From Halodurantibacterium flavum (lineage in GTDB: Bacteria; Pseudomonadota; Alphaproteobacteria; Rhodobacterales; Rhodobacteraceae), in the NCBI RefSeq assembly GCF_042681825.1, contig NZ_JBHUGH010000012.1, positions 62,001-126,000 of the forward strand: 64,000 bases of DNA, in the 5' to 3' direction. The notes beneath the pieces are model-generated. The model was given only the letters and a program-made list of their open reading frames with translations, was not told the DNA's origin and did no database searches. The position numbers were made by a program, and so were the translations under genes. Numbering within the stretch: position 1 is the first letter of the stretch; each line of letters starts with the position of its first letter. Positions 15,690-25,154 of this stretch are shown in pieces.

Positions 15690-16682
15690 TCAGATGCCCA
15701 GCGCCGGGCCCTTGTGGCGCAGCAGGTTCATGCTCCGCACGAGTTCCGCGGTGATCCCGGGCTCGGACAAGGCGTGCCCTGCCATGCCCACCAGCTTCAG
15801 ATCCGCGCGGGGCCAGTTCTGCGCCAGATGCCAGGCCGCAGCGGGCGGGCAGATCATGTCATAGCGGCCCTGCACGATCGTCCCGGGAATCTCGGCGATC
15901 CGCGGCAGGTCGGCGATGATCTGGTCATCGCGATGCAGGAAGCCGGCATGGGTGAAGTAGTGATTCTCCAGCCGCGCAAAGGCTCGGGCATAGTCGCCGG
16001 GCGCCTCGCCCACCGGGCCTTCATGTTCGATCGCGGCCAATGCGTTTTCCCAGGCCGCCCAGGCGCGGGCGTGGCGCGTTTCCTCAACGGTGTCGCCGCT
16101 GAACAGCCTGCGGTGATAGGCGCCGATCAGGTCGTGACGCTCATCTTCCGGGATCAGTGAGACGAACCGAGCCCAGAGGTCGGGCCAGAACCGCCCGGCC
16201 CCGCCGCCGTAGAACCAGTCAAGCTCGGCCCGGGTCATCAGAAAGACACCCCGCAGCACCAGATGGGCGACACGGTCCGGATGAGCCTGCGCATAAAGCA
16301 GCGCAAGCGTGGCCCCCCAGCTTCCGCCAAAAACGATCCAGCGCGGGATGCCGAGCGATTCCCGGATCAGTTCGATATCGGCGACCAGATGCCAGGTGGT
16401 GTTCGCCTCGACGCTCGCATGGGGCCGCGACCGGCCGCAGCCCCGCTGGTCGAACAGGATGATCCGATAGACCGTGGGGTCGAAATAGCGGCGCATCGCG
16501 GGGCTGCATCCGCCCCCCGGCCCGCCATGCAGGACGACAACCGGAAGCCCGTCGCGCGCGCCGCATTGTTCGACATAGATGCGGTGCCCGTCGCCCACGT
16601 CCAGCACCCGCTGGTCGAACGGATCGAGCGGCGGATAGAGAAAGGCGGCGGCTGCGCGCTTTTGGCCTGCGGTTCTGTCCAT
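15690..16682 (-). CDS. pip: Prolyl aminopeptidase (proline iminopeptidase)
   Basis: Alpha/beta-hydrolase that removes N-terminal proline from peptides (family S33). The 330-residue protein has the oxyanion motif HGGPGG (52-57), DQRGCGRS, and the nucleophile elbow GGSWGA with Ser121, then the Asp (GRYDMICP) and His (GHALSEPG). ATG 16682 gives the usual family N-terminus; the frame is open 58 codons further into ubiG. It is divergent from ubiG with 61 bp between the starts. Confidence 0.95.
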   Translation of the reverse strand: MDRTAGQKRAAAAFLYPPLDPFDQRVLDVGDGHRIYVEQCGARDGLPVVVLHGGPGGGCSPAMRRYFDPTVYRIILFDQRGCGRSRPHASVEANTTWHLVADIELIRESLGIPRWIVFGGSWGATLALLYAQAHPDRVAHLVLRGVFLMTRAELDWFYGGGAGRFWPDLWARFVSLIPEDERHDLIGAYHRRLFSGDTVEETRHARAWAAWENALAAIEHEGPVGEAPGDYARAFARLENHYFTHAGFLHRDDQIIADLPRIAEIPGTIVQGRYDMICPPAAAWHLAQNWPRADLKLVGMAGHALSEPGITAELVRSMNLLRHKGPALGI

Positions 16683-16743
16683 GATTGTCCTATATAACGC
16701 CGGAACCCGCCCCGCCACGGGGTTTTCAAGCGAGAGACTGAAG

Positions 16744-17490
16744 ATGACCGTGCGAACCGGCTCAACCATAGACGCGGCAGAGGTCGCCAAGTTCCAGGCC
16801 ATGGCCGCCGAGTGGTGGGACCCGAACGGCAAGTTCAAGCCGCTGCACATGCTCAACCCCTGCCGGCTGGATTACATCGTGCGCCAGATCGCGGCGGAAT
16901 TCGGGCGCGACCCCGGATCCGAGCGTCCCTTTGCGGGGCTGCGCATTCTCGACATCGGGTGCGGGGGCGGCCTCCTTTCGGAACCGATGGCGCGGTTGGG
17001 CGCCGATATCGTGGGCGCCGATGCGGCGGAACGCAATATCCCCGTCGCCCGCATCCATGCCGAGCAGATGGGCCTTGCCATAGACTATCGCCACACCACG
17101 GCCGAGGATCTGGCCGCCGCCGGCGAGACCTTCGATATCGTCCTGAACATGGAGGTCGTGGAACATGTGGCCAACCCGCTGACCTATCTTTCGGCCTGCC
17201 ATTCGCTGTTGCGGCCGGGCGGGCTGATGATCTGCTCGACCCTGAACCGGAACCCGAAAAGCTGGCTCATGGCGATTGTCGGTGCGGAATATGTGATGCG
17301 CTGGCTGCCCAAGGGCACCCATGACTGGTCAAAGTTCATCACGCCGGACGAGCTTTATGACCTGCTCCGCCGCGCGGGGCTGGACCCGGTGGACCGCAAG
17401 GGGTTCGTGTTCAACCCCGTCACATGGTCCTGGTCGCTGTCGGATCGGGATCTGTCGGTGAATTACGTGACCGCGAGCATCCGGCGCTAA
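16744..17490 (+). CDS. ubiG: Ubiquinone biosynthesis O-methyltransferase UbiG
   Basis: SAM-dependent enzyme that performs both O-methylations in ubiquinone synthesis. The 248-residue protein has motif I LDIGCGGG (69-76), the AEWWDPNGKFKPLH signature of the family, and EVVEHV. ATG 16744 follows GAGAGA. Its last 4 bp overlap the stop of the convergent marR gene. Confidence 0.97.
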   Translation: MTVRTGSTIDAAEVAKFQAMAAEWWDPNGKFKPLHMLNPCRLDYIVRQIAAEFGRDPGSERPFAGLRILDIGCGGGLLSEPMARLGADIVGADAAERNIPVARIHAEQMGLAIDYRHTTAEDLAAAGETFDIVLNMEVVEHVANPLTYLSACHSLLRPGGLMICSTLNRNPKSWLMAIVGAEYVMRWLPKGTHDWSKFITPDELYDLLRRAGLDPVDRKGFVFNPVTWSWSLSDRDLSVNYVTASIRR

Positions 17491-17930
17491 TCCGCCTCCA
17501 TCCGCAGTCGCAGTTCGCGCAGCACCGGAAGAACGGCGCGCACCCGTTCGGCGCCCAAGGCGCGCACCACGTCGCCAAGCACTGGCGTGATCGCCTGAAG
17601 GGCGGCGTCGCGCGCAGCACGACCCGCCGGGCTGATAGAGACGAATTTACGACGCGCATCGTCCCAGTCGGGGCGGATATGGACATGCCCCGCCTGTTCC
17701 AGCCGTGAAAGCGTGTTGGTCATCGCCCCGCGGGTGACGTGAAAGCTGCGCGCAAGCTGCGCCGGCGTCCGTTCATCGCCCACGCCCGCCAGATGGTTCA
17801 GGACGCTGAAATGCGACAGCTCCATCCCCTTGGGCATCACGCGCCCGATCAGCGTCCGGGCCAGCTGATCGGCCATGAAAAGTTCGCCGAACAGCGCCGC
17901 GGCAAGATCTTCGGTCTTGCCGTTCGTCAT
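17487..17930 (-). CDS. MarR family transcriptional regulator
   Basis: The 147-residue protein has a winged helix-turn-helix (TPAQLARSFHVTRGAMTNTL) and the wing DARRKFVSIS. ATG 17930 is preferred over an upstream TTG at 17966; GGGACGG precedes it. It is the last gene of a minus series comF-grxC-marR and overlaps the ubiG stop by 4 bp. No ligand or target can be read from the sequence. The helix begins MELSHFSVLNHL, typical of the family. Confidence 0.9.
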   Translation of the reverse strand: MTNGKTEDLAAALFGELFMADQLARTLIGRVMPKGMELSHFSVLNHLAGVGDERTPAQLARSFHVTRGAMTNTLSRLEQAGHVHIRPDWDDARRKFVSISPAGRAARDAALQAITPVLGDVVRALGAERVRAVLPVLRELRLRMEAD

Positions 17931-18004
17931 GCGTCCGTCCCGACGGCTGTCGCCCGGGGCGGGCAAGTCGCTGGCCGGTGCCCCATCCGCCCCGGGCGCA
18001 TCGC

Positions 18005-18262
18005 TCAGCCCGCCAGCAGCGCGTCGAGCTTGCCGGCCCGTTCCAGCGCATGCAGATCGTCCGAGCCGCCGACATGGGTCGTGCCGATGAAGATCTGCGG
18101 CACGGTATGGCGGCCGTTTGCCCGTTGCATCATCTTTTGCCGCAGGGCCGGATCGCGCGACACGTCATGTTCGGTGAACGACACGCCTTTTTGGCGCAGC
18201 AGATGCTTGGCCGCATGACAATAGCCACAAGTGGGCGAGGTGTAGATTTCGACAGGTTGCAT
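18005..18262 (-). CDS. grxC: Glutaredoxin 3
   Basis: The 85-residue dithiol glutaredoxin has active site CGYC at residues 12-15 (the commoner form is CPYC), the cis-proline TVPQIFIG and the GGSDDLHAL glutathione-binding segment. It reduces disulfides with glutathione in the cytoplasm. It is preceded by comF in the same direction, 34 bp away. Confidence 0.95.
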   Translation of the reverse strand: MQPVEIYTSPTCGYCHAAKHLLRQKGVSFTEHDVSRDPALRQKMMQRANGRHTVPQIFIGTTHVGGSDDLHALERAGKLDALLAG

Positions 18263-18296
18263 GGCCCATTCCCCAGGAAGCGGTAACTATAGGTAT

Positions 18297-19022
18297 TTAG
18301 GCATTCTTCGCAACGCGGGCCAGTACCACGATGCGCACCCCTGCGGCGCCCGCCTCAAGGCAGGCCCGCGCGGCCTCGGCGAGGGTCGCGCCCGACGTCA
18401 TCACATCATCGACCAGAAGAACGTTGCGGCCCTGCATCCGCACGGTGCGGCGCGGATGGGCGGTGATCGCGCCGGCAAGATTTTCGGCCCTTTCCGCACG
18501 CCCTTTGCCGTCCTGGCTGGAGGTCCGGCGGCGGCGCAGCAAAAGATCCGGGCAGTGATCGAGCCCGGCCTCCCTCGCGAGCGCCCGCGACAGAAGCGCC
18601 GACTGGTTGTAGCGCCGCCGCAAAAGCCGCGTCCAGTGAAGCGGAACCGGCGCCACCACCATGTCCGGCAGCAGGATCGGGGCCGCCGCCCGCGCCATCC
18701 ACATCCCGGCGGGCCGCGCTATATTCAGCCGGTCCCCGTGTTTGAGCGCAAGGATCAGCCGCCGCCCCACCCCGCCATAGGTCATGACCGCCCGGCCGCG
18801 CGCCCAAGGCCGCGGTGTCGACAGGCAGTCGTCGCACAGCGTCGCCTGCGCCTCCTGGCCCGGCAGCTGCACGCCGCAGTGGTCGCAGCAAAGGCCCGCC
18901 ACAAACGCCGTGTCGCGCCAGCACGCCCCGCAAAGTCCCGGGCCTGACCCGGGCCCCCGCGCAATATGCGCCCGGCAGGACAGGCATTCCGCCGGAAAGA
19001 TCGCCTGCAGCACGCTTTGCAT
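18297..19022 (-). CDS. comF: ComF family protein (phosphoribosyltransferase-like)
   Basis: The 241-residue protein has an N-terminal zinc-ribbon region with paired cysteines (C13/C16, C31/C34, C46/C49, C63/C66) and a C-terminal phosphoribosyltransferase fold with the PRPP-loop LLVDDVMTSGAT. ComF proteins help take up DNA in competent bacteria; in Rhodobacter a homologue is needed by recipients of gene transfer agent DNA and is CtrA-controlled. It is divergent from the methyltransferase-like gene with 53 bp between. Confidence 0.93.
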   Translation of the reverse strand: MQSVLQAIFPAECLSCRAHIARGPGSGPGLCGACWRDTAFVAGLCCDHCGVQLPGQEAQATLCDDCLSTPRPWARGRAVMTYGGVGRRLILALKHGDRLNIARPAGMWMARAAAPILLPDMVVAPVPLHWTRLLRRRYNQSALLSRALAREAGLDHCPDLLLRRRRTSSQDGKGRAERAENLAGAITAHPRRTVRMQGRNVLLVDDVMTSGATLAEAARACLEAGAAGVRIVVLARVAKNA

Positions 19023-19075
19023 TTCCCCGCCCCCCGCTTACATAGCGGCAATCCTTGCCCTACAGGACCAATCCC

Positions 19076-19897
19076 ATGTCCCGCCCGCCGCAAGCCAGCC
19101 CTGACCTGACCGACCGCCACGCGCTGGCGCTGCATCGCCGCCGCATTGCGCGGGCGCCCGAGCTCTTCCTGCACCGCGAAGCCGCGGCCGAAGTGCAGGA
19201 GAGACTGAGCGAGGTTAACAGAACGTTTACGGCACCGGCGATCGTCACCCCTTTCCCCGAGGCCTGGGATCTGCCCGGGGCGCAGGTCGTTCCCGATGAC
19301 GATATCCTGGACCTGAAACCGGGGGCGCATGATCTGGTGATCCACGCGCTCTCGCTCCACTGGGCGAATGATCCCGTCGGGCAGATGGTGCAATGTCGTC
19401 GCGCGTTGCGACCAGACGGGCTGTTTCTCGCGGTGCTCTTTGGCGGGCAGACCCTGAACGAGTTGCGCCGGGCGCTGGCCGAGGCCGAGGCGCATGTGAC
19501 CGGGGGCCTGTCGCCCCGCGTTCTGCCGATGGGGGAAATCCGCGATCTGGGTGCCTTGTTGCAGCGGGCGGGCTTTGCCCTTCCGGTCGCGGACAGCGCG
19601 ACGACCGTCGTGACCTATGCCGATCCGCTGCGGCTGATGCGGGACCTGCGCGCGATGGGCGAATCGAACGCCCTCGGCGCCCGCCTGCGCCACCCGACCC
19701 GACGCGCCGTGATGCTGGAGGCCATACGCCGCTATGCCGAACATTTTCCGGCAGCCGACGACCCCACCCGCATCCGCGCCACGTTCGAGATGATCTATCT
19801 GACCGGCTGGGCCCCGCATGAGGGGCAGCAGAAACCGCTCCGCCCCGGATCGGCCATCACGCGCCTTGCGGATGCGCTGGGAAAAGACACGCCATGA
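19076..19897 (+). CDS. Methyltransferase-like protein (NDUFAF5/BioC-like) lacking a clear SAM motif I
   Basis: The 273-residue protein resembles the NDUFAF5/BioC methyltransferase-like group: N-terminal DRHALALHRRR, the DLVIHALSLHWANDP segment, RALRPDGLFLA, and a C-terminal YLTGWAPH. Where these enzymes carry the glycine-rich SAM loop (LDLGxGxG), this protein has VTPFPEAWDLPGAQV, so cofactor binding may be lost or altered. ATG 19076 has an AGGA site. A role in quinone or complex I assembly is possible but unproven. Confidence 0.8.
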   Translation: MSRPPQASPDLTDRHALALHRRRIARAPELFLHREAAAEVQERLSEVNRTFTAPAIVTPFPEAWDLPGAQVVPDDDILDLKPGAHDLVIHALSLHWANDPVGQMVQCRRALRPDGLFLAVLFGGQTLNELRRALAEAEAHVTGGLSPRVLPMGEIRDLGALLQRAGFALPVADSATTVVTYADPLRLMRDLRAMGESNALGARLRHPTRRAVMLEAIRRYAEHFPAADDPTRIRATFEMIYLTGWAPHEGQQKPLRPGSAITRLADALGKDTP

Positions 19898-19996
19898 ACG
19901 GCCCGTGCCGCGACGATGCGCAGCATTTGAACGGCGGCGGAAACCGTCTATGTCAGCGCCACACGAGGCCAGACGGACAGGGCCAGAGGGATAACG

Positions 19997-21085
19997 ATGC
20001 TCGACGCAAAGACAACCGACGCTGCGCATAAGATGAAACCCGGCGAGGGGCGGCTGGCCCATGCCGCGCCTGACCACCCGCCGGTGCCCCGCGCCCGGAT
20101 CGGGCTTCTGCTCGCCAATCTCGGGACGCCGGACAATTACGACTACTGGTCGATGCGGCGGTACCTGAACGAGTTCCTCTCGGACCGCCGGGTGATCGAT
20201 TACTCGCCGCTCTTCTGGCAGCCGCTCCTGCAGCTTGTGATCCTGACCAAGCGGCCGTTCACATCCGGCGCGAACTACAAATCGATCTGGAACCACGACA
20301 AGGGCGAAAGCCCCTTGATGACGATCACCAAGGAGCAGACGGCCAAGATCGCGGCGCGGATGCAGGAACGGTTCGGCGACGACGTGATCGTCGATTTCTG
20401 CATGCGCTACGGCAATCCGTCGACCGAGTCCAAGGTGCGGTCGCTGGTCGAGCAGGGATGTGAAAAGATCCTGTTCTTCCCGCTTTACCCGCAATATGCG
20501 GGCGCGACGACCGCCACCGCGAATGACCAGTTCTTCCGCGCGCTGATGAAGGAAAAGTGGCAGCCCGCGGCCCGCACCGTCCCCGCCTATTTCGAGCATC
20601 CGCTCTATGTTGAGGCGCTTGCGGAATCGGTGAGCCGGGTCTGGGACGCGATGGACGAAAAGCCGGAGCTTCTGGTGACCTCCTATCACGGGGTTCCGAA
20701 ACGCTATCTGCTGGAAGGCGATCCCTATCACTGCCAGTGCCAGAAGACCTCGCGCCTGTTGCGCGAACGGCTGGGCTGGGAAAAGGGCAAGGTGGTGACC
20801 ACCTTCCAGTCGCGCTTTGGCTCCGAGGAATGGCTGAAGCCCTACACCGTGGAAGAGGTCGCGCGCCTCGCCGAAAGCGGCATCAAGCGGATCGCCGTCG
20901 TGGCCCCCGCCTTTTCCGCCGACTGCATCGAGACGCTGGAAGAGATCAACGAGGAAATCCGCGAAAGCTTTGAGCACGCCGGCGGAGAGCAGTTCACCTA
21001 TATCCCCTGCCTTAATGCCGATGACGCGCATATCACCGCACTGGAAGCGGTGGTCCTGGACAACCTGCGCGGCTGGATCGAATGA
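19997..21085 (+). CDS. hemH: Ferrochelatase
   Basis: Inserts Fe2+ into protoporphyrin IX, the last step of haem synthesis. The 362-residue protein has LLLANLGTPD, the catalytic His motif SYHGVPKRY, and the C-terminal VVAPAFSADCIETLEE. ATG 19997 has AGAGGGAT upstream. The gap 19898-19996 shows no gene. It converges on an L,D-transpeptidase gene with a terminator between. Confidence 0.97.
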   Translation: MLDAKTTDAAHKMKPGEGRLAHAAPDHPPVPRARIGLLLANLGTPDNYDYWSMRRYLNEFLSDRRVIDYSPLFWQPLLQLVILTKRPFTSGANYKSIWNHDKGESPLMTITKEQTAKIAARMQERFGDDVIVDFCMRYGNPSTESKVRSLVEQGCEKILFFPLYPQYAGATTATANDQFFRALMKEKWQPAARTVPAYFEHPLYVEALAESVSRVWDAMDEKPELLVTSYHGVPKRYLLEGDPYHCQCQKTSRLLRERLGWEKGKVVTTFQSRFGSEEWLKPYTVEEVARLAESGIKRIAVVAPAFSADCIETLEEINEEIRESFEHAGGEQFTYIPCLNADDAHITALEAVVLDNLRGWIE

Positions 21086-21109
21086 AAAAGGGCGGCCCAA
21101 GGGCCGCCC
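21085..21109 (-). terminator. Terminator between hemH and the L,D-transpeptidase gene
   Basis: GGGCGGCCC (21090-21098) and GGGCCGCCC (21101-21109) form a 9-bp stem with 2 nt at the tip. On the minus strand it is followed by TTTTT, so it is a strong terminator for the transpeptidase gene. It may also fold in the hemH transcript. Confidence 0.8.
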
Positions 21110-21131
21110 GCCGTGCCGGACTGTCGCGGTC

Positions 21132-21737
21132 TCAGATCAGCAGAACCTGCGTGCCGACGCGGGTCAGGCCGTAAAGCTCGGCGATATGTTCGTTGAAAAG
21201 ACCGACACAGCCATTCGACGACCGGCGCCCGATCTTGCGCGTGTCATGCGTCCCGTGGATGCGGTAATACTGCCACGAGAGATAGAGCGCGTGCGTCCCC
21301 AGCGGGTTGTCCGGGCCGGGGCCGACGAAATCCGGCCATTCAGGGTTGCGCTGCTTCATTGCGGGGGTCGGCGCCCAGGACGGGCCTTCGACCTTGCGGA
21401 TCACTTCGGTGCGGCCGCGACGGGTCAGGTCCTCGCTGACCGGAACGCTGGTGGGGAACAGGCGATAGACGCTCTGATCCTCGGACCAGTAATGCAGCGC
21501 GCGCGAATCGAGATCGACCAGAACGGCGCCGTTGCGCAGGTTGTCGAAATAGGGGCGCCAGTCCAGCGTGCGGAAGCTGGAGATGTTACGCTGCACGTTG
21601 GTGGACAGCGACCGTTCCATCTCGGTCGAATTGTCCATCTGCTGCGCCCATGCGGGCATCGCTGCCGCCGCCAGGGCGGCAACACCGGCGCCTACGAACA
21701 CCCGCCGGTTGATGTTATGAGAGCCCTCGCCACTCAT
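21132..21737 (-). CDS. L,D-transpeptidase (YkuD domain), exported
   Basis: The 201-residue precursor has a Tat-like signal (NRRVFVGAG followed by an Ala-rich stretch, cut near AWAQ) and a YkuD domain. The catalytic region has IHGT and SSNGCVGL, with Cys in place in the SxGC motif. It probably makes 3-3 cross-links in peptidoglycan or attaches proteins to it. ATG 21737 is taken over an upstream start; AGGAG precedes it. It is divergent from the CAP-domain lipoprotein gene, 197 bp away; that gap contains no gene. Confidence 0.92.
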   Translation of the reverse strand: MSGEGSHNINRRVFVGAGVAALAAAAMPAWAQQMDNSTEMERSLSTNVQRNISSFRTLDWRPYFDNLRNGAVLVDLDSRALHYWSEDQSVYRLFPTSVPVSEDLTRRGRTEVIRKVEGPSWAPTPAMKQRNPEWPDFVGPGPDNPLGTHALYLSWQYYRIHGTHDTRKIGRRSSNGCVGLFNEHIAELYGLTRVGTQVLLI

Positions 21738-21934
21738 TCCCACTGCTCCTAGAAAGATCACATATTTGTGAAGGCCACGTCGTTGAACCCGGTCGTCCCT
21801 TCAGAAGTAGATGCTTCGGCAGATCGCGACAAATCAAACCCTTGTCAACTGTTTCTCTTCCGGGCAGTTGAAATTGAACATCTTCGGCCAAGTCTGTATG
21901 GCTCGGCTGGCAAATACATCTGGATGGCAGGAAC

Positions 21935-22450
21935 ATGGTTCGTCTGACTGGCCTCATTCTCGTCGCTGCAATGGGCCTTGCGGCTTGTGGTGGCGGTACG
22001 GAAATTACCCAACTCGGCCCCGATGGCCGCCCGATCCAGCGCATCTATGACGTGCGCAGCGCGAATGCCGGAGAGATCCAGTACCGGATGCTCGATGCGG
22101 TGAACACCTATCGCCAGGCCGGAAACCGCCCGCCGCTGGCGCTGAACGCGCAGCTCAACGCGGCCGCCGCAACGCATTCGCGCGACATGTCGGTTCAGAA
22201 TCGCCCCTGGCATTTCGGGTCCGACGGATCGTCGCCGGTCGACCGCGTGCGCCGCGCGGGCTATCCGGGGTCGGTCCAGGGCGAGGCGATCTCGGAAACC
22301 TATGAGAACGAGCTTGAGACGCTGGCCGCCTGGATGGCCGAACCCCTGACGCGCAACGTCATCATGGACCCGGTCGCGCGGGAAATGGGGTTTGCCTGGT
22401 ATCAGGAACCGTCGGGCAAGATCTGGTGGACGCTGACCACCGGCCGGTAA
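21935..22450 (+). CDS. CAP-domain lipoprotein
   Basis: The 171-residue precursor has a lipoprotein signal with lipobox LAAC (Cys18) and then a CAP/SCP domain (MLDAVNTYRQAGNRPPLALN; AAATHSRDMS; HFGSDGSSPVDRV; MGFAWY). Bacterial CAP proteins are often cell-envelope proteins of unknown activity. GGCAGGA precedes ATG 21935. It lies between two L,D-transpeptidase genes, which suggests an envelope role. Confidence 0.9.
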   Translation: MVRLTGLILVAAMGLAACGGGTEITQLGPDGRPIQRIYDVRSANAGEIQYRMLDAVNTYRQAGNRPPLALNAQLNAAAATHSRDMSVQNRPWHFGSDGSSPVDRVRRAGYPGSVQGEAISETYENELETLAAWMAEPLTRNVIMDPVAREMGFAWYQEPSGKIWWTLTTGR

Positions 22451-22457
22451 TACCGAA

Positions 22458-22480
22458 ACGGGGCGCCACTGGCGCCCCGT
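22458..22480. terminator. Shared terminator between the CAP lipoprotein and second L,D-transpeptidase genes
   Basis: ACGGGGCGCC (22458-22467), ACT, GGCGCCCCGT (22471-22480): perfect 10-bp stem. The minus strand continues TTTCGG and the plus strand CTGATTT, so it can serve both converging genes, though the U-runs are short. Confidence 0.7.
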
Positions 22481-22516
22481 CTGATTTACGGCCTGATGAC
22501 CCGCTTACGGTCCCAT

Positions 22517-23011
22517 TCAGGGCACGATGGTGATCGGCGTCCCTGTTCTCACCATCGTCCAGATCTCCTCCATCTCCCGGTCCGTCACGGCGATGCAGCC
22601 TGCGGTCCAGTCGCGCCTCCCGCCATCCTTGCCGGCGCGCCCGTGGATGAAGATGTTTCCACCCGGCGACCGCCCCACCTGCTTGGCAAAGGCGTGATCG
22701 ACCGGATTCGGATAGGAGATCCCGATCGACAGGTGATAGGCGCTGTTGGGATTGCGGCGGTCGATGTAATAGGTCCCCTCGGGTGTGCGGCCGTCGCCCT
22801 CGAACTGCTTGTGCCCGACCGGTGAAAACCCGAGGTCGATGTCATACATCTTGATGACCTGGTTGCCGTGCAACAGCATCATCCGCCGGTTCGTTTTCTC
22901 GACATAGATGTGGGTGATTTCCGGCCCGGTATAGACAGCCGGCGGTCTTTTACCGCAGGCCGCCACCAGGGCCGTAAGTAGAATAAGCCCGATAACGCCA
23001 AATATGCGCAT
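22517..23011 (-). CDS. L,D-transpeptidase lipoprotein (YkuD domain)
   Basis: The 164-residue precursor has a lipoprotein signal with lipobox VAAC (Cys19) and a compact YkuD domain: PEGTYYIDRRNPNS, IFIHG, and TAGCIAVT with the catalytic Cys. Active as a membrane-anchored periplasmic enzyme on peptidoglycan stem peptides. It converges on the CAP lipoprotein gene across a hairpin terminator. Confidence 0.92.
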   Translation of the reverse strand: MRIFGVIGLILLTALVAACGKRPPAVYTGPEITHIYVEKTNRRMMLLHGNQVIKMYDIDLGFSPVGHKQFEGDGRTPEGTYYIDRRNPNSAYHLSIGISYPNPVDHAFAKQVGRSPGGNIFIHGRAGKDGGRRDWTAGCIAVTDREMEEIWTMVRTGTPITIVP

Positions 23012-23092
23012 TGTTTTTCTGCCTGCCCCTCTGGGATTTTTTCCGAAGATACAGAAGAATCGGGGGCTGTGGCCAGAACTTATTGGCGAAAA

Positions 23093-23899
<807 letters not shown>

Positions 23900-23915
23900 C
23901 GTCCGCCCCTCTTTG

Positions 23916-25154
23916 TCAGTTTCGGGCGATATGGCCTTTCGCAAACCGGGCTGCAAGTTCCACATGGGGCGACCAGCGGAACTGATCGACGACCTGCACC
24001 CATTCGAGGCGATAGCCCCCGTCGATGAGCAGCCGCGCATCGCGGGCAAAGGTGACCGGGTTGCAGGACACGGCCGCGATCACCGGAACATCGCCTTGCG
24101 CAAGCGCGGCCATCTGTGCCTCGGCGCCCGCGCGGGGCGGGTCGATCACCACGGCGTCGAACCCCGTAAGCTCGGCCCCCGACAACGGCCTGCGGAACAG
24201 GTCGCGCGCCTCGGTCGTGACCCGGCGCAGCCCCTGCGCCTGCCGCCAGCCCTGTTCAAGCGCCCCGGTCATCGCCGCGCCACCTTCCACCGCGTGGATC
24301 TCGGCCCGCTCGGCGAGCGGGAGGGCGAAGGTTCCGCATCCCGCGAAAAGATCGGCGATCCGGCGCGCCTCGCCCACCGCGTCGCGAACCGCTGCAAGCA
24401 AGGCGGCCTCGCCCTCGGCCGTCGCCTGCAGGAAGGCGCCCGGGGGCGGCACGACCAGGGCCTTCCCCATCCCTTGCGCGGGCGGCTGGCGCAGGGCGAT
24501 GACCTCATCGTCCCAGGCAAGGCGGGCGAGGCCTGTGCCCTCGGCCAGTGCGGCAAGATCGGCGCGCAGGGGCGCGTCGAGCGGCTTGCCCCCGCGCACC
24601 GCCACATCGGCGCCAAAATCGGACCGGGTGACGACCAGCGTCAGTTCCCCCTTGCGAGAGGCGCCAAGCATCACGATCCGTTCCAGAACCGGAAGCAGTG
24701 TCATCAGATCCGGATGCAGCAGGTGGCAGTCCGGGATCGGCACCACCGTGTCAGAGGCACGGCCATGCAGCCCGACGATCACGCCCTTCTTTGTCCGCCG
24801 CCCGGCCAGCGCCGCCCGGCGCCGCGATTGCGGCGGAGAGGTCCGGATGGGGCGGAACGGGGCCTCCAGCCCCTGTGCCGCCAGCGCCGCCACGACCACA
24901 TCCTGCTTCCACGCCGCGACGAACGGGTCCGAGGCATGTTGCAGCAGACAGCCGCCGCAGGCACGGAAATGCGGGCAGGGCGCACGCACCCGATCGGGCG
25001 AGGGCGTCAGGATCTTCGGCGCGGCCATGCGGCCTGCCGCCACCTCGCCCTCGACCTCTTCGCCCGGCAGCGCCAGCGGCACAAGGACCGGTCCGTCCGC
25101 CGTTACCGCGATCCCGTCGCCCCGATGGCCCAACCGGGCAATCGTCACCTTCAT
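23916..25154 (-). CDS. TrmA/RlmD-family RNA (uracil-5-)-methyltransferase
   Basis: The 412-residue protein has a degenerate TRAM-like N-terminus, an Fe-S cluster cysteine set (CPHFRACGGC plus a later Cys), the SAM loop DLFAGCGTFALPL, DPPRAG and the catalytic SCNPVTFARD. It should make 5-methyluridine in rRNA or tRNA; I cannot assign the exact position. Its start overlaps the stop of the upstream ABC transporter gene by 4 bp. Confidence 0.92.
   Translation of the reverse strand: MKVTIARLGHRGDGIAVTADGPVLVPLALPGEEVEGEVAAGRMAAPKILTPSPDRVRAPCPHFRACGGCLLQHASDPFVAAWKQDVVVAALAAQGLEAPFRPIRTSPPQSRRRAALAGRRTKKGVIVGLHGRASDTVVPIPDCHLLHPDLMTLLPVLERIVMLGASRKGELTLVVTRSDFGADVAVRGGKPLDAPLRADLAALAEGTGLARLAWDDEVIALRQPPAQGMGKALVVPPPGAFLQATAEGEAALLAAVRDAVGEARRIADLFAGCGTFALPLAERAEIHAVEGGAAMTGALEQGWRQAQGLRRVTTEARDLFRRPLSGAELTGFDAVVIDPPRAGAEAQMAALAQGDVPVIAAVSCNPVTFARDARLLIDGGYRLEWVQVVDQFRWSPHVELAARFAKGHIARN

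Noticed and set aside
19215..19229. CtrA-like box for comF
   Set aside because: It matches TTAA-N7-TTTA but lies 193 bp upstream inside another gene, so I did not list it as a feature.
18782..21100. A 772-codon minus-strand open frame
   Set aside because: Antisense to hemH and the methyltransferase-like gene; no domain.
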